From: Minwuia sp.
GTDB lineage: Bacteria; Pseudomonadota; Alphaproteobacteria; Minwuiales; Minwuiaceae
Assembly (NCBI GenBank): GCA_029210175.1
Contig: JARGPL010000042.1
Coordinates: 1 to 63,981 of the forward strand
Direction: 5' to 3'
DNA length: 63,981 bases
Made by a program: the position numbers and the translations under genes. Every line of letters starts with the position of its first letter. Within the stretch, counting starts at the first letter, position 1. The notes below the pieces were generated by a model. It did not search any database. It was given only the letters and a program-made list of their open reading frames with translations, and had not been told where the DNA came from. This document shows positions 52,993 to 62,056 of this stretch, piece after piece.

Positions 52993-55041
52993 GTGAACCA
53001 GAACACTGGTGAGACTCCGGCAGGACCCGCAACGGGCCCTGCCGGAATCGCCGGTCAGAAGATGGAAGTGGCCGATACCGAATCCCGGTATCGGCCACTT
53101 TCGCCTTTCTGGCGTACCCTGCTGATGATCATCACCACCGTGACCGTGGCGATGTCTGCCTACAAGCTCTTCAACCTGGGCCACACCTTCGGCTACGTGC
53201 CGATCGATACGCAGTATTTCTTTGCATTGCTGGCGCTGCTGCTGCCGCTGTGCCTGCTCGTCTTCCCCTTGCGGCCGACGCGTCCCGGTGAACCTACCGG
53301 TACAGATCGCGCGCTGTTCGGGGTTGATATCCTGCTCGTTCTCATCGCCATCGGTGTGAATGCGTACCTGTTCTATCACGCTCTGGACATTGTGAACCTG
53401 GGCTGGGAGTACGGTGCGCCGATGCATATCCAGATTGCCGGCGGCATCCTGTGGGCGCTGGTGCTGGAGGCGACGCGTCGCTCTGCCGGCTTCATCGTCT
53501 TCCTGATCGTGCTGATCTTCTCGCTCTATCCGACATACGGCGAATTTCTGCCGGAACCGCTGGAGACATTCGACAACGAATCGTTCGGCAATACCTTTGG
53601 CTATCACGCGATCTCGTCGGAATCGATCCTCGGCATTCCGTTCCGTGCCTTCGCCAACCTGGTCATCGGCTTCCTGATGTTCGGTGTCGCGCTGCAGCAT
53701 ACGGGCGGCGGCAAGTTCTTCCTGAACCTCGCCTTTGCCTTGCTTGGCCATGTTCGTGGCGGACCGGCGAAGGTCGCGATCTTCTCTTCCGGCCTCATGG
53801 GTTCCATGAGCGGCAGCGTCATCACCAACGTCATGACGACGGGTGCCCTGTCGATCCCGGCCATGAAGCGTACCGGGTTCAAGCCGCACTATGCAGCCGG
53901 TGTCGAAGCCTGTGCCTCGACCGGTGGCGTGCTGATGCCACCGATCATGGGTGCGACCGCCTTCATCATGGCGATCTACCTGAACGTGCCCTATTCGGAG
54001 ATCATCATTGCAGCGGCGATCCCGTCGTTCCTGTACTTCTTCGGCCTGTTCATGCAGATCGATTCCTATGCAGCCCGCAATAATCTGAAGGGCCTGCCGA
54101 AGGTCGAACTGCCGAAGGTGCGCGATACCCTGCGGGAGGGCTGGCACTATGTGTTCGTCTTCGCGCTGCTGGTCTACATGCTGCTGCAACTGCAGCAGGA
54201 AGCCCTGGCACCGTATTACGCCACGGTGCTGCTGATCGCGATCAACCAGATCAATGGCAAGACACGCTGGAAGCTGGCCAATGTGTCGACCTTCATCATT
54301 GGTGTGGGTCGCCTGTTTGCAGAGCTTGCAGCCATTCTGGCTGGTATCGGCATGATCGTTGGTGCCCTGTCGCTGACCGGCAAGGTATCCACGCTTGCCA
54401 GCGAACTGCTGGCGCTTGCGGATGGCAATGTGATCATGCTGCTGATCATGGGGGCGCTGGCCAGCTTCATCATGGGTATCGGCGTGACGGTCACGGTTGC
54501 CTACATCATCCTGGCAATCACCCTGGCGCCGGCCCTGACGCAATCAGGTCTGAACCCGATGGCGGTGCACATGTTCATGCTCTACTGGGGCATGCTCAGC
54601 TTCATCACACCACCGGTGGCACTCGGGGCATTCGCTGCGGCCAGTCTGGCCGGGTCGAACCCGATGCGAACGGGCTTCGAGGCCATGCGCCTCGGATCGG
54701 TGATCTACTTCATCCCGTTCTTCTTCGTGCTCAACCCGGGTCTGATCATGCAGGGCACGGTCACGCAGGTGCTGACGGTGACGATCACCGCCATCATTGG
54801 CGTGGTCCTGATGGCGTCCGCCCTGCAGGGATATCTGATCGGGATCGGACGGCTGACAGGCGGCGGTGCCTTGCAATGGCCGGTACGGGCCGCGGTGGGC
54901 ATTGCATCCATCCTGTTCCTTGCGCCGGGCGGCAAGCTGACCGGCTTCACGCATGTGGAACTGGTGATCGGCGCGCTGGTGTTGCTGATACCGGCACTGG
55001 TGGTGGCTGTCATGACCAACCGGCGAGCAGCAGCAGCATGA
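52993..55041 (+). CDS. TRAP transporter fused permease (4TM/12TM)
   Basis: The 682-residue inner-membrane protein unites the small DctQ-like and large DctM-like subunits, as usual for TAXI systems. It has around 16 hydrophobic segments, including LLMIITTVTVAMSAYKLF near the start, the conserved SGSVITNVMTTGALSIPAMKR and GGVLMPPIMGATAFIMA, and MGIGVTVTVAYIIL in the second half. The start is uncertain: GTG at 52993 is just after the receptor stop, while the ATG at 53062 also lacks a strong ribosome binding site. The last codons overlap the ThDP-enzyme start by 4 nt. Confidence 0.88.
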   Translation: MNQNTGETPAGPATGPAGIAGQKMEVADTESRYRPLSPFWRTLLMIITTVTVAMSAYKLFNLGHTFGYVPIDTQYFFALLALLLPLCLLVFPLRPTRPGEPTGTDRALFGVDILLVLIAIGVNAYLFYHALDIVNLGWEYGAPMHIQIAGGILWALVLEATRRSAGFIVFLIVLIFSLYPTYGEFLPEPLETFDNESFGNTFGYHAISSESILGIPFRAFANLVIGFLMFGVALQHTGGGKFFLNLAFALLGHVRGGPAKVAIFSSGLMGSMSGSVITNVMTTGALSIPAMKRTGFKPHYAAGVEACASTGGVLMPPIMGATAFIMAIYLNVPYSEIIIAAAIPSFLYFFGLFMQIDSYAARNNLKGLPKVELPKVRDTLREGWHYVFVFALLVYMLLQLQQEALAPYYATVLLIAINQINGKTRWKLANVSTFIIGVGRLFAELAAILAGIGMIVGALSLTGKVSTLASELLALADGNVIMLLIMGALASFIMGIGVTVTVAYIILAITLAPALTQSGLNPMAVHMFMLYWGMLSFITPPVALGAFAAASLAGSNPMRTGFEAMRLGSVIYFIPFFFVLNPGLIMQGTVTQVLTVTITAIIGVVLMASALQGYLIGIGRLTGGGALQWPVRAAVGIASILFLAPGGKLTGFTHVELVIGALVLLIPALVVAVMTNRRAAAA

Positions 55042-56681
55042 CGACCGCTGCTGAACTGCTGGTCTCCTGCCTGGAACGGCAGGGGGCTGACCGGGTGTTC
55101 TGCGTGCCGGGGGAGAGCTATCTGGCGACCCTCGACGCGCTGGCCCGGCAGAACCGGATCGACCTTGTCCAGACCCGCCATGAATCCGGCGCCGGGTTCA
55201 TGGCGGTGGCGGACGCGAAACTGACAGGGCGGCCCGGTGTCGCCTTCGTCAGCCGCGGACCAGGTGCGACGAATGCCTCCATCGCCGTGCATACGGCGGA
55301 GCAGGATGCAGTGCCGCTGGTGCTGTTCATCGGCCAGGTGGCACGGGACGAACTGGGACGCGGTGCGTTCCAGGAAGTCGATTATTCCCGCATGTTCGGC
55401 GGCATGGCGAAAGCCGTGTGGACGATCATGGACGGGGACCGGATTCCGGAAATCATTGCCCGCGCCTGGCAGATCGCCAGTTCGGGCACGCCCGGACCGG
55501 TGGTCATCGTGCTTCCCGAAGACATGCAGTTCGACGACGTGACCGCCACACCGCTCGACCCGATGCCGGTTCCCCGCACGCATGCCGCCGCCGATGACGT
55601 GGCCCGTGTGGCGGCGATGCTGGCGCAGGCTGAGCGACCACTGGTCATTGCCGGTGGACAGGTTGACGGCGAACGGGGGCGTGCCGCGATGCTGCGTGCC
55701 GCCAATGCCTTGCAGGTTCCGGTCGTCACCAGCTTCAAGCGCCAGGACATCTTCCCCAACGACAATCCGCTCTATGCCGGATATCTGGGCTTCAACATTC
55801 CGAAGCCGCAGGTGGATATCTTCTCCGACGCGGATCTGATCCTCGCCATCGGCACACGGCTGGGGGACACGACGACCCAGGGCTATGCCTTCCCCACCAT
55901 CCCGCCCAGGCAGAAACTGGTGCATGTCTATCCGGATGCCAACGTGGTGGGCCGCGTGTTCGCTGCCGACATCGGTCTGACGGTCGACCCCGCGGCGTTC
56001 CTGGATGCGCTGGTCGATGCCGCACCGCCCGCGAAGGACCGCTCCGCCTGGCTCGGACGGCTGAAGGGCTATGTGGACAAGCTGATGGGCGGCGCGCCCG
56101 AACCGGCTCAGGACGGTGTCAATTTCGGCATGGTGATCGAGGCCCTGCGCCCGCACCTGGCGGATGACGCGATCCTGGTGACGGATGCCGGCAACTTCTC
56201 CAGCTGGGTGCACAAGCATCTGCGCCTGAATGGCCGTCAGGTCATGGTTGGCGCCGTTTCCGGTGCCATGGGCATGGGTGTTCCGGCAGCGGCGGCTGCG
56301 GGCCTGCGTGAGCCTGGTCGCCAGATCGTCACGTTCCTGGGCGACGGTGGCGCGATGATGACGGGCAACGAGCTTGCCACGGCCATCTCACGCCGGGTGC
56401 CGATCAAGATCTTCGTGTCCAACAATGGCGCCTATGGCACCATCCGCCTGCATCAGGAAAAATTCTTTCCCGGTACGGTCGCTGGCACGGATCTGGTCAA
56501 CCCGGACTTCGCCGCCTGGGGTGCCGCGTTCGGCGCAAAGGGTCTGACCATCCACAACGACGCGGACGTCGAGGGTGTGGTTGCCGAAGCCATGAACCAT
56601 GAAGGCCCGGTGGTCGTCGAAGTGCATTCCAGCCTGGAACGCATCTCTGCCTACGTCTCGATGGCCGATCTGAAGGGTTAG
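55038..56681 (+). CDS. ThDP-dependent enzyme (acetolactate synthase/decarboxylase superfamily), coupled to the TRAP transporter
   Basis: The 547-residue protein has all three superfamily domains: FCVPGESYLATLDAL with Glu49 in TRHESGAGFMA for ThDP activation, GPVVIVLPEDMQFDD in the central link, and GDGGAMMTGNELATAI with SNNGAYG for Mg-ThDP binding. Its start overlaps the permease stop (ATGA), so it is made together with the transporter, and its substrate is likely the imported oxo acid. Sequence does not distinguish decarboxylase, ligase or synthase activity. Confidence 0.86.
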   Translation: MTTAAELLVSCLERQGADRVFCVPGESYLATLDALARQNRIDLVQTRHESGAGFMAVADAKLTGRPGVAFVSRGPGATNASIAVHTAEQDAVPLVLFIGQVARDELGRGAFQEVDYSRMFGGMAKAVWTIMDGDRIPEIIARAWQIASSGTPGPVVIVLPEDMQFDDVTATPLDPMPVPRTHAAADDVARVAAMLAQAERPLVIAGGQVDGERGRAAMLRAANALQVPVVTSFKRQDIFPNDNPLYAGYLGFNIPKPQVDIFSDADLILAIGTRLGDTTTQGYAFPTIPPRQKLVHVYPDANVVGRVFAADIGLTVDPAAFLDALVDAAPPAKDRSAWLGRLKGYVDKLMGGAPEPAQDGVNFGMVIEALRPHLADDAILVTDAGNFSSWVHKHLRLNGRQVMVGAVSGAMGMGVPAAAAAGLREPGRQIVTFLGDGGAMMTGNELATAISRRVPIKIFVSNNGAYGTIRLHQEKFFPGTVAGTDLVNPDFAAWGAAFGAKGLTIHNDADVEGVVAEAMNHEGPVVVEVHSSLERISAYVSMADLKG

Positions 56682-56712
56682 AGCGGTCCATTGCTGGCAG
56701 GCTGGCGCGATT

Positions 56713-56735
56713 CCATCATTTGATGGACCGGTCTG
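56713..56735. repeat. 23-bp dispersed motif, copy 2
   Basis: CCATCATTTGATGG followed by ACCGGTCTG matches the copy at 16228-16250 except for one central base. Here it continues into an imperfect hairpin: ACCGGTCTGAAAG pairs with CTTTCAAGCCGGT. It lies between two convergent ThDP-enzyme genes. Confidence 0.6.
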
Positions 56736-56755
56736 AAAGCCCTTTCAAGCCGGTT

Positions 56756-56793
56756 CCCGGCCACGTGCGCACTCATTGCCGCGCGTGGCCGGG
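56756..56793. terminator. Possible bidirectional terminator between convergent genes
   Basis: CCCGGCCACG (56756-56765) and CGTGGCCGGG (56784-56793) form a perfect 10-bp GC-rich stem with an 18-nt loop, 10 nt from the stop of the minus-strand ThDP enzyme and 75 nt from the stop of the plus-strand one. There is no T-tract, so termination efficiency is uncertain. Confidence 0.45.
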
Positions 56794-56802
56794 CCATCCG
56801 CC

Positions 56803-58527
56803 TCACGCCACGCGATCACCCTTCCTGGCCTGAACCGTGCGATTGTCCACGGCGGGCAGCATCTTCGCCGGGTCGCGGGTGACCACAACGTCGATCACAC
56901 AGGGGCCGTCGGTCGTTTCCAGCCCGGCGGCGATGGCGGCCTGCAGCTGGTCTGGATGCTCCACGCGGATGCCACGACAGCCCATCGCCTCTGCCACGCG
57001 GGCGTAATTCACCTCTTTCAGGTCCGACGACTGGTAGTTGTCGGTGCCATACATCAGGTGCTGCAGGGCCTTCACATAGCCTGAAGCCGCATTGTTCACG
57101 ACCATCAGCGCGAAGCCGACACCCAGACGGCGCGCGGTCTCCAGTTCTCCGATCATCATGTTGAAGCCGCCGTCGCCGGTAATGGCGAAGACGGACCTGT
57201 CGGGCGCGGCCAGCTTGGCCCCTGCCGCCCCCGGCAGACCATAGCCGATGGAGGCAAAGCCCCGGTCGGGCACGAAGCCCCGGCCCGCGCGCGGCTGGTC
57301 ATGCAGCAATCCGCCCCAGTGCGCGGCAAAGCCACCGTCGGCGACCAGCAGGGCATCGTCCGGCAGCATGCCATTCAGTTCGTTCAGTATCCGGGCCATG
57401 TTCACCGGCACTTCGTCGGAGGTCAGGCGGTCCTGCACGGACGCGCGCCATTTGGCCATGCGCCCCGGCACGCTTTCCGCCCAGGCCCGACGGTCAGAAT
57501 CGGGGGGTGAATCCGACAGGGCATCGGCCAGATCGCGACAGCCCTCGCGCGCGTCGCCCCACAGCCGCACCCGGGCCGCTGTCGTGCGGTCGAACTCCTC
57601 CGCCAGGATGTCCAGGTGGATGATGGTCTTGCCCGCACCGGGCAGGACATAGCGCTTGGTGGCGATCTCCCCCAGCTTGCAGCCAACGACCAGCAGCAGA
57701 TCCGCTTCCTCGATCATCGCATTGGCAATGCGATCATAGCGCCCGAACAGACCGGCACTGAGGCGGTCGGTACAGGCAATCGCCCCCTTGCCCGTCATGG
57801 TGTGCGCAACCGGCAGGGCCGCAGCCGAGGCCAGGGCGTGCAGGCTGTCCCAGGCTTGCGAGATATGCACCCCACCCCCCGCCAGGATCATCGGGCGCTT
57901 GGCCTTCGCGATCAGGGCCGCAGCCCGTTCCACATCCTCGCGTGCGGGGCGGGATCGGATCGACGGCGCGGCCTGGTAGGCGGGATCGACCTCGAACTCC
58001 GCCGGATCGAAGGGATAGGTATCGTGGGCTATGTCTTCGGGTACATCCACCACCACGGGGCCGGGTCGGCCAGACGTGGCCACGGCAAAGGCACGGGTCA
58101 TCAGTTCGGGAATGCGTTCGATCCGCTCCACCCGGATCATTTCCTTGGCGGCGGGGGCGAGAATCTCCATCTGACGGGACTCCTGGGTCATGTTCTTCCA
58201 GGAATGCGCCCTGTGGCTGTCCCCCACCAGCGCCACGATGGGCGCGCCGCTGTTCAGGGATTCCACCAGCCCGGTCACCAGGTTCGTGGCCCCCGGACCC
58301 AGCGTGGCATCGATGACCCCGACGCGCCCGGACACCTTGGCATAGGCATCCGCTGCGAAGGCCCCGAAACGCTCGTCATTGACCAGATTGTGGTTCAGGC
58401 CCAGCCGCCGCACCGCATCATAGAACGGCAGCAACTGGAACCCGCCCATGCCGAACATCGGTCCCACGCCACAGGCCTGAAACATGCGCGCAAGGGCTTC
58501 GCCGCCCGTCATCTCATTGTTGGACAT
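56803..58527 (-). CDS. ThDP-dependent enzyme of the acetolactate synthase-like superfamily
   Basis: A 574-residue protein with Glu52 in VNDERFGAFAADAYA as ThDP-activating residue, LGPGATNLVTGL, GPVVVDVPEDIAHD, and GDGGFNMMIGELETA with VNNAASGYVK for cofactor binding. Its N terminus, GPMFGMGGFQLLPFYDAV, departs from the common G-V-P-G motif, so it belongs to a different branch from the other two ThDP enzymes here. The ATG at 58527 has GGGGAG about 6 nt upstream. The substrate is unknown. The next gene on this strand, upstream of it, is the enoyl-CoA hydratase, 91 nt away. Confidence 0.83.
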   Translation of the reverse strand: MSNNEMTGGEALARMFQACGVGPMFGMGGFQLLPFYDAVRRLGLNHNLVNDERFGAFAADAYAKVSGRVGVIDATLGPGATNLVTGLVESLNSGAPIVALVGDSHRAHSWKNMTQESRQMEILAPAAKEMIRVERIERIPELMTRAFAVATSGRPGPVVVDVPEDIAHDTYPFDPAEFEVDPAYQAAPSIRSRPAREDVERAAALIAKAKRPMILAGGGVHISQAWDSLHALASAAALPVAHTMTGKGAIACTDRLSAGLFGRYDRIANAMIEEADLLLVVGCKLGEIATKRYVLPGAGKTIIHLDILAEEFDRTTAARVRLWGDAREGCRDLADALSDSPPDSDRRAWAESVPGRMAKWRASVQDRLTSDEVPVNMARILNELNGMLPDDALLVADGGFAAHWGGLLHDQPRAGRGFVPDRGFASIGYGLPGAAGAKLAAPDRSVFAITGDGGFNMMIGELETARRLGVGFALMVVNNAASGYVKALQHLMYGTDNYQSSDLKEVNYARVAEAMGCRGIRVEHPDQLQAAIAAGLETTDGPCVIDVVVTRDPAKMLPAVDNRTVQARKGDRVA

Positions 58528-58618
58528 GCCCACTCCCCGATCATCTTCTGATTGGTGGCGGACGCCACCAACCCGCTGCACGCAGGGCAAAGCACGTCAG
58601 TGGCGACTGCGATCCGGC

Positions 58619-59416
58619 TTACTTGCCGGTGAATTCTGCCTTCCGCTTCTCGACGAATGCGTTGACGCCTTCGCGATAATCCTCGCGCCTGGCGCATTCG
58701 GCAAAGCATTCGGCTTCGAACTGCAACTGGCTTTCGAACTGGTTCTCCAGGCTGCGGTACATCAGCCGCTTGCCCTGCCCCAGCACGAACGTCGGGCCGC
58801 TGGCCAGCCGCGCCGCCAGCTTGTCGGTTTCGGCATCCAGATCCGCATCCGGCACCACGAAATTCACCAGACCGGCATCCGCCATCTGCTGCGCCGTGTG
58901 CCTGTCGCCCAGCATGGTCATCTCGATGGCTTTCTTGATGCCCACCGCGCGCGGCAGGTGAAAGCTGGACGACGCATCCGGCGTGGTGCCGATATGGACA
59001 TAGGCCAGGGTGTAGAAGGCGCTTTCCGCTGAAACCACCATGTCACAGGCCGCGGCCATCGACACACCGGCACCGGCAGCGGCACCACGCACCTTGGCGA
59101 GGATCGGCTTCGGCATGCGGCGCATGGAGAACATGATCGGGTGCAGGTCATGGATGCGATTGACGAAATAGGCCTGGATCTCGCTCTCGGTCGCGGTGCC
59201 GAGGTACTCATGCATGCCCTTCACGTCACCACCGGCCATGAAATGCTCCCCGGCGCCGGTCAGCACGACGCAGCGCACCGCATCGTCATATTCGATCTCA
59301 TGCATCGCCTCGCGCATCAGCGACCGCATTTCCATGGACAGCGCGTTGCGCGCGTCCGGGCGGTTCATGGTCACTGTCGCGATACCGTCCGCGATTGCTA
59401 CTTCCAGATCAGCCAT
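58619..59416 (-). CDS. Enoyl-CoA hydratase/isomerase (crotonase) family, PaaG-like
   Basis: A 265-residue crotonase. EHFMAGGDVKGM is the oxyanion-hole loop, GAAAGAGVSMAAACDMVVSAE precedes the first acidic position (split: GAAAGAGVSMAA), and VHIGTTPDASSSFHLPRAVG carries T-P-D where hydratases have P-x-x-G-G and a glutamate. That pattern resembles PaaG-type isomerases more than true hydratases. A GGGGAGAG ribosome binding site precedes the ATG. It follows the E1-like gene by 44 nt on the same strand, so it may be in the Anbu transcript. Confidence 0.87.
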   Translation of the reverse strand: MADLEVAIADGIATVTMNRPDARNALSMEMRSLMREAMHEIEYDDAVRCVVLTGAGEHFMAGGDVKGMHEYLGTATESEIQAYFVNRIHDLHPIMFSMRRMPKPILAKVRGAAAGAGVSMAAACDMVVSAESAFYTLAYVHIGTTPDASSSFHLPRAVGIKKAIEMTMLGDRHTAQQMADAGLVNFVVPDADLDAETDKLAARLASGPTFVLGQGKRLMYRSLENQFESQLQFEAECFAECARREDYREGVNAFVEKRKAEFTGK

Positions 59417-59460
59417 TCTCTCTCTCCCCTAGATGACAGCGCGCAGGATAGCGGAGCCGG

Positions 59461-60216
59461 TCAACCGCCGCTACAGAGCGGGCATTCCGGGTCCGGTTTC
59501 ACGCGCACCTTGCGGAAGGTGGCCCCCAGGCCGTCATAGATCAGCAGGTGACCGGCCATGCTCTGCCCCAGGCCGAGCAGTTCCTTGATGGTCTCCGTTG
59601 CCTGCAGCGACCCCATGACCCCGGCCAGCGCGCCCAGCACACCATCCTGGGCGCAGGTCTGCTCCTCCGGCGGTATCTCCGGGTAAAGACAGCGATAGCA
59701 GGGCAGGCCGTCCTCATGCCCTCGCCAGGTGGCGATCTGCCCGTCGAAACGCAGGATCGCGGCGGACACCAGGGGCCGACCATTGCGGAAACAGGCGTCA
59801 TGCACGGCAAATCGCGTGGCGAAATTGTCCGACCCGTCGCAGACCACGTCATAATCGGACACCAGCGCATCCGCATTGTCGGCGCTGATCCGCATCTGGT
59901 GGGCTTCGATGCTGACGTCGTCGTTCAGGCGGGCCACGCCGGCAATGGCGCTGTCGGTCTTCGGCCGGTCCAGCATGTCGGAACCGTGCAGGACCTGGCG
60001 TTGCAGGTTGGAGCGGGAGACGATGTCGTCATCGACCACCCCGATCGTGCCGACACCGGCCGCGGCCAGATACATGATCAGGGGCGAACCCAGTCCCCCC
60101 GCACCGATCACCAGCACCCGCGACCGCAGCAGTTTCTGCTGCCCCGCACCACCAACCTCCTTCAACACGATATGGCGGGCGTAGCGGTCGATCTGCGGGT
60201 CGGTCAGGCCGGTCAT
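59461..60216 (-). CDS. E1-like ThiF/MoeB/HesA-family adenylyltransferase
   Basis: The 251-residue enzyme activates the C-terminal Gly-Gly of a ubiquitin-like sulfur carrier by adenylation. RVLVIGAGGLGSPLIMYLA is the nucleotide loop, NLQRQVLH gives the ATP arginines, DRPKTDSA the lysine, and DGSDNFATR the Mg-binding aspartate. CYRC and the C-terminal CPLC form the structural zinc site. No rhodanese domain is present, as in short MoeB/ThiF proteins. Its ATG overlaps the Anbu stop (ATGA), so it is translationally coupled to a proteasome-like peptidase. It may simply be MoeB for molybdopterin; no ubiquitin-like gene is visible nearby. Confidence 0.88.
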   Translation of the reverse strand: MTGLTDPQIDRYARHIVLKEVGGAGQQKLLRSRVLVIGAGGLGSPLIMYLAAAGVGTIGVVDDDIVSRSNLQRQVLHGSDMLDRPKTDSAIAGVARLNDDVSIEAHQMRISADNADALVSDYDVVCDGSDNFATRFAVHDACFRNGRPLVSAAILRFDGQIATWRGHEDGLPCYRCLYPEIPPEEQTCAQDGVLGALAGVMGSLQATETIKELLGLGQSMAGHLLIYDGLGATFRKVRVKPDPECPLCSGG

Positions 60217-60980
60217 GCGGACGGGCCGCCGCCCGGTTCGGCATCCGAAAGGTCCAGATCGGGGATGGCGCGGTAGGATTCGCGCAGGGCATCGGACCAG
60301 CGATTGCGAATGTCCTCGAAGTAGGGGTCGCCTTCCTGAAAACGGCGTTCCAGCCAGATCCCCGGCTCATCGCGACGATAGACCATCAGGTCAACCGGCA
60401 GCCCCACGGACATGTTGGATCTGAGGGTGGAATCCATCGAGATCAGGCCGACCTTCACCGCCTCCACCAGCGGCATGCGGTAGTTCATCACCCGGTCGAT
60501 GATCGGCTTGCCGTACTTGGTCTCGCCAATCTGGAAGAAGGGCGTGTCTTCCGAAGCCTCGATGAAATTGCCCTCCGCATAGACCTGATAGAGGCGCAGT
60601 TCCCGACCCGCGATCTGGCCGCCAAGCAGGAAGCTGGCATTGAAACCGCCAGCACCCTGGTCCAGCGAAGGACCATCGACGCGGCGTACTTCGCGCACCG
60701 CGTCACCGATCAGGCGGGCGATGGCAAACATGCTGGGGGCACCAAGGATGGTCTTGGCCTGATCCACGTTCGGCGACGCCATCATTTCCTGCAGATGCCC
60801 GACAACCGCCTGGGTGACAGCCAGGTTGCCTGCCGACATCAGGCAGACCAGCCGTTCACCCGGATTGTGCCAGACCGTCAGCTTGCGGAACGTGGAGATA
60901 TGGTCGATCCCGGCGTTCGTCCGCGTATCGGCCAGCATCATCAGGCCTTCGGACGTCAGCATCCCAACGCAATAGGTCAC
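60213..60980 (-). CDS. Anbu, proteasome-type peptidase (bacterial beta-subunit relative)
   Basis: A 255-residue N-terminal-nucleophile hydrolase of the proteasome/HslV superfamily. The open frame starts at a TTG (60986), but the third codon is GTG and begins M-T-Y-C-V-G, the normal Anbu N terminus with Thr as the nucleophile; GGAG lies 9 nt upstream, so 60980 is the better start. LADTRTNAGIDHISTFRKL is the signature region, with VCLMSAGNLAVTQAV after it. Anbu assembles into rings or open helices and usually sits with ATP-grasp, alpha-E and transglutaminase-like genes; the first two are present upstream here and the third is absent. Confidence 0.9.
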   Translation of the reverse strand: MTYCVGMLTSEGLMMLADTRTNAGIDHISTFRKLTVWHNPGERLVCLMSAGNLAVTQAVVGHLQEMMASPNVDQAKTILGAPSMFAIARLIGDAVREVRRVDGPSLDQGAGGFNASFLLGGQIAGRELRLYQVYAEGNFIEASEDTPFFQIGETKYGKPIIDRVMNYRMPLVEAVKVGLISMDSTLRSNMSVGLPVDLMVYRRDEPGIWLERRFQEGDPYFEDIRNRWSDALRESYRAIPDLDLSDAEPGGGPSA

Positions 60981-61031
60981 GGCCAAGACTCCGGGAAAAG
61001 CGGCAACCCCTGTTGCCAGACAATTCCGTTC

Positions 61032-62054
61032 TTACCCCATCGTCTGTTCCTGTCGAGCGCTTTCTGCGCCCATCAGGATCGCCTCTTCGTTCATGCTCTC
61101 CGCCTCGGGCGTCAGCAGGAAATCCTTCCCGATCTGCGCGGCGATCCTCAGGTTGGTGTCGATGACCTCCGTCAGGAAACCATGCAGACCACCCTCATGG
61201 CCGATGAACTCCGTGACTTCGCCATAGAGCAGCCGGGCACGCAGGCGGCCTGCCATGCGGATGCACCGGGGCTGGACATCGTAACTGGAGGTCAGATCCT
61301 GCAGGTTTTCCATGATCTCGTCGTAGCAGCTGCGGATCGACCGCGGCATCTCGGGCCGCAGCACCAGCAGCTCTGCCACCTGATTGTAGCGAATCTGATC
61401 GCCGAACATCCGGCGGTAACTGCCCTGTGCCGATACCGACTGCAGCAGCGCACCCCACTGGTAATAGTCGGGGGCACCGCCGACGACTTCTTCCTGCGGC
61501 AGGATCAGATGGTACTTGATGTCCAGGATGCGGGACGTGGAATCCACCCGCTCGATGAACGTGCCAAGCCGGATGAAGCTGTAGGAATCATCGCGAATCA
61601 TCGTGCCCGCCATGGCACCGCGCACCAGGTGGGACCGGGACTTGACCCATTCGAAGAACGCGATGCTGCCCATGGCTTCGATTCCTTCGGGCGTCATGTC
61701 CCGAATGCCGTGCCAGGTGTCGTTGATGGCTTCCCACAGTTCGCGCGTGATGGTGTGGCGCTGCGCCCGCGCATTTTCCCGCGCGACGGAGAAGCTGTTG
61801 CGAATGCTGGACGGATTGTCCGGGCTCAAGGCCATGAACGCCAGTGTCGCGTCGGCATCGACCTCAACGATGGTTTCCCGGTACAGCGGCTCCACACCGC
61901 CCGCGATCAGCACGGCGGTCCATTCGTCCGTGCCCCCGGCGGGTTGTGGCATCAGCGCCATGCGATTGGCGACCTCCAGCAAGCGCGCGACATTCTCCGC
62001 GCGCTCGACATATCGGGCCATCCAGAATAGGTCGTCGGCTGTTCTGCTCAGCAT
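61032..62054 (-). CDS. Alpha-E domain protein (DUF403)
   Basis: The 340-residue, nearly all-helical cytoplasmic protein starts with MLSRTADDLFWMARYVERAE, the family signature, and has GTMIRDDSYSFIRLGTFIERVDSTSRILDIKYH (cut) in the middle and RMFGDQIRYNQVAELLVL later. Alpha-E proteins co-occur with permuted ATP-grasp ligases and Anbu and are thought to take part in making or modifying a short peptide tag. It starts 2 nt after the ATP-grasp stop, so they are surely co-transcribed. Confidence 0.9.
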   Translation of the reverse strand: MLSRTADDLFWMARYVERAENVARLLEVANRMALMPQPAGGTDEWTAVLIAGGVEPLYRETIVEVDADATLAFMALSPDNPSSIRNSFSVARENARAQRHTITRELWEAINDTWHGIRDMTPEGIEAMGSIAFFEWVKSRSHLVRGAMAGTMIRDDSYSFIRLGTFIERVDSTSRILDIKYHLILPQEEVVGGAPDYYQWGALLQSVSAQGSYRRMFGDQIRYNQVAELLVLRPEMPRSIRSCYDEIMENLQDLTSSYDVQPRCIRMAGRLRARLLYGEVTEFIGHEGGLHGFLTEVIDTNLRIAAQIGKDFLLTPEAESMNEEAILMGAESARQEQTMG

Positions 62055-62056
62055 GA

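Noticed and set aside
52987-56219. Two long minus-strand frames opposite the TRAP permease and ThDP enzyme
   Set aside because: Antisense shadows; hydrophobic helices and ThDP motifs are on the plus strand.
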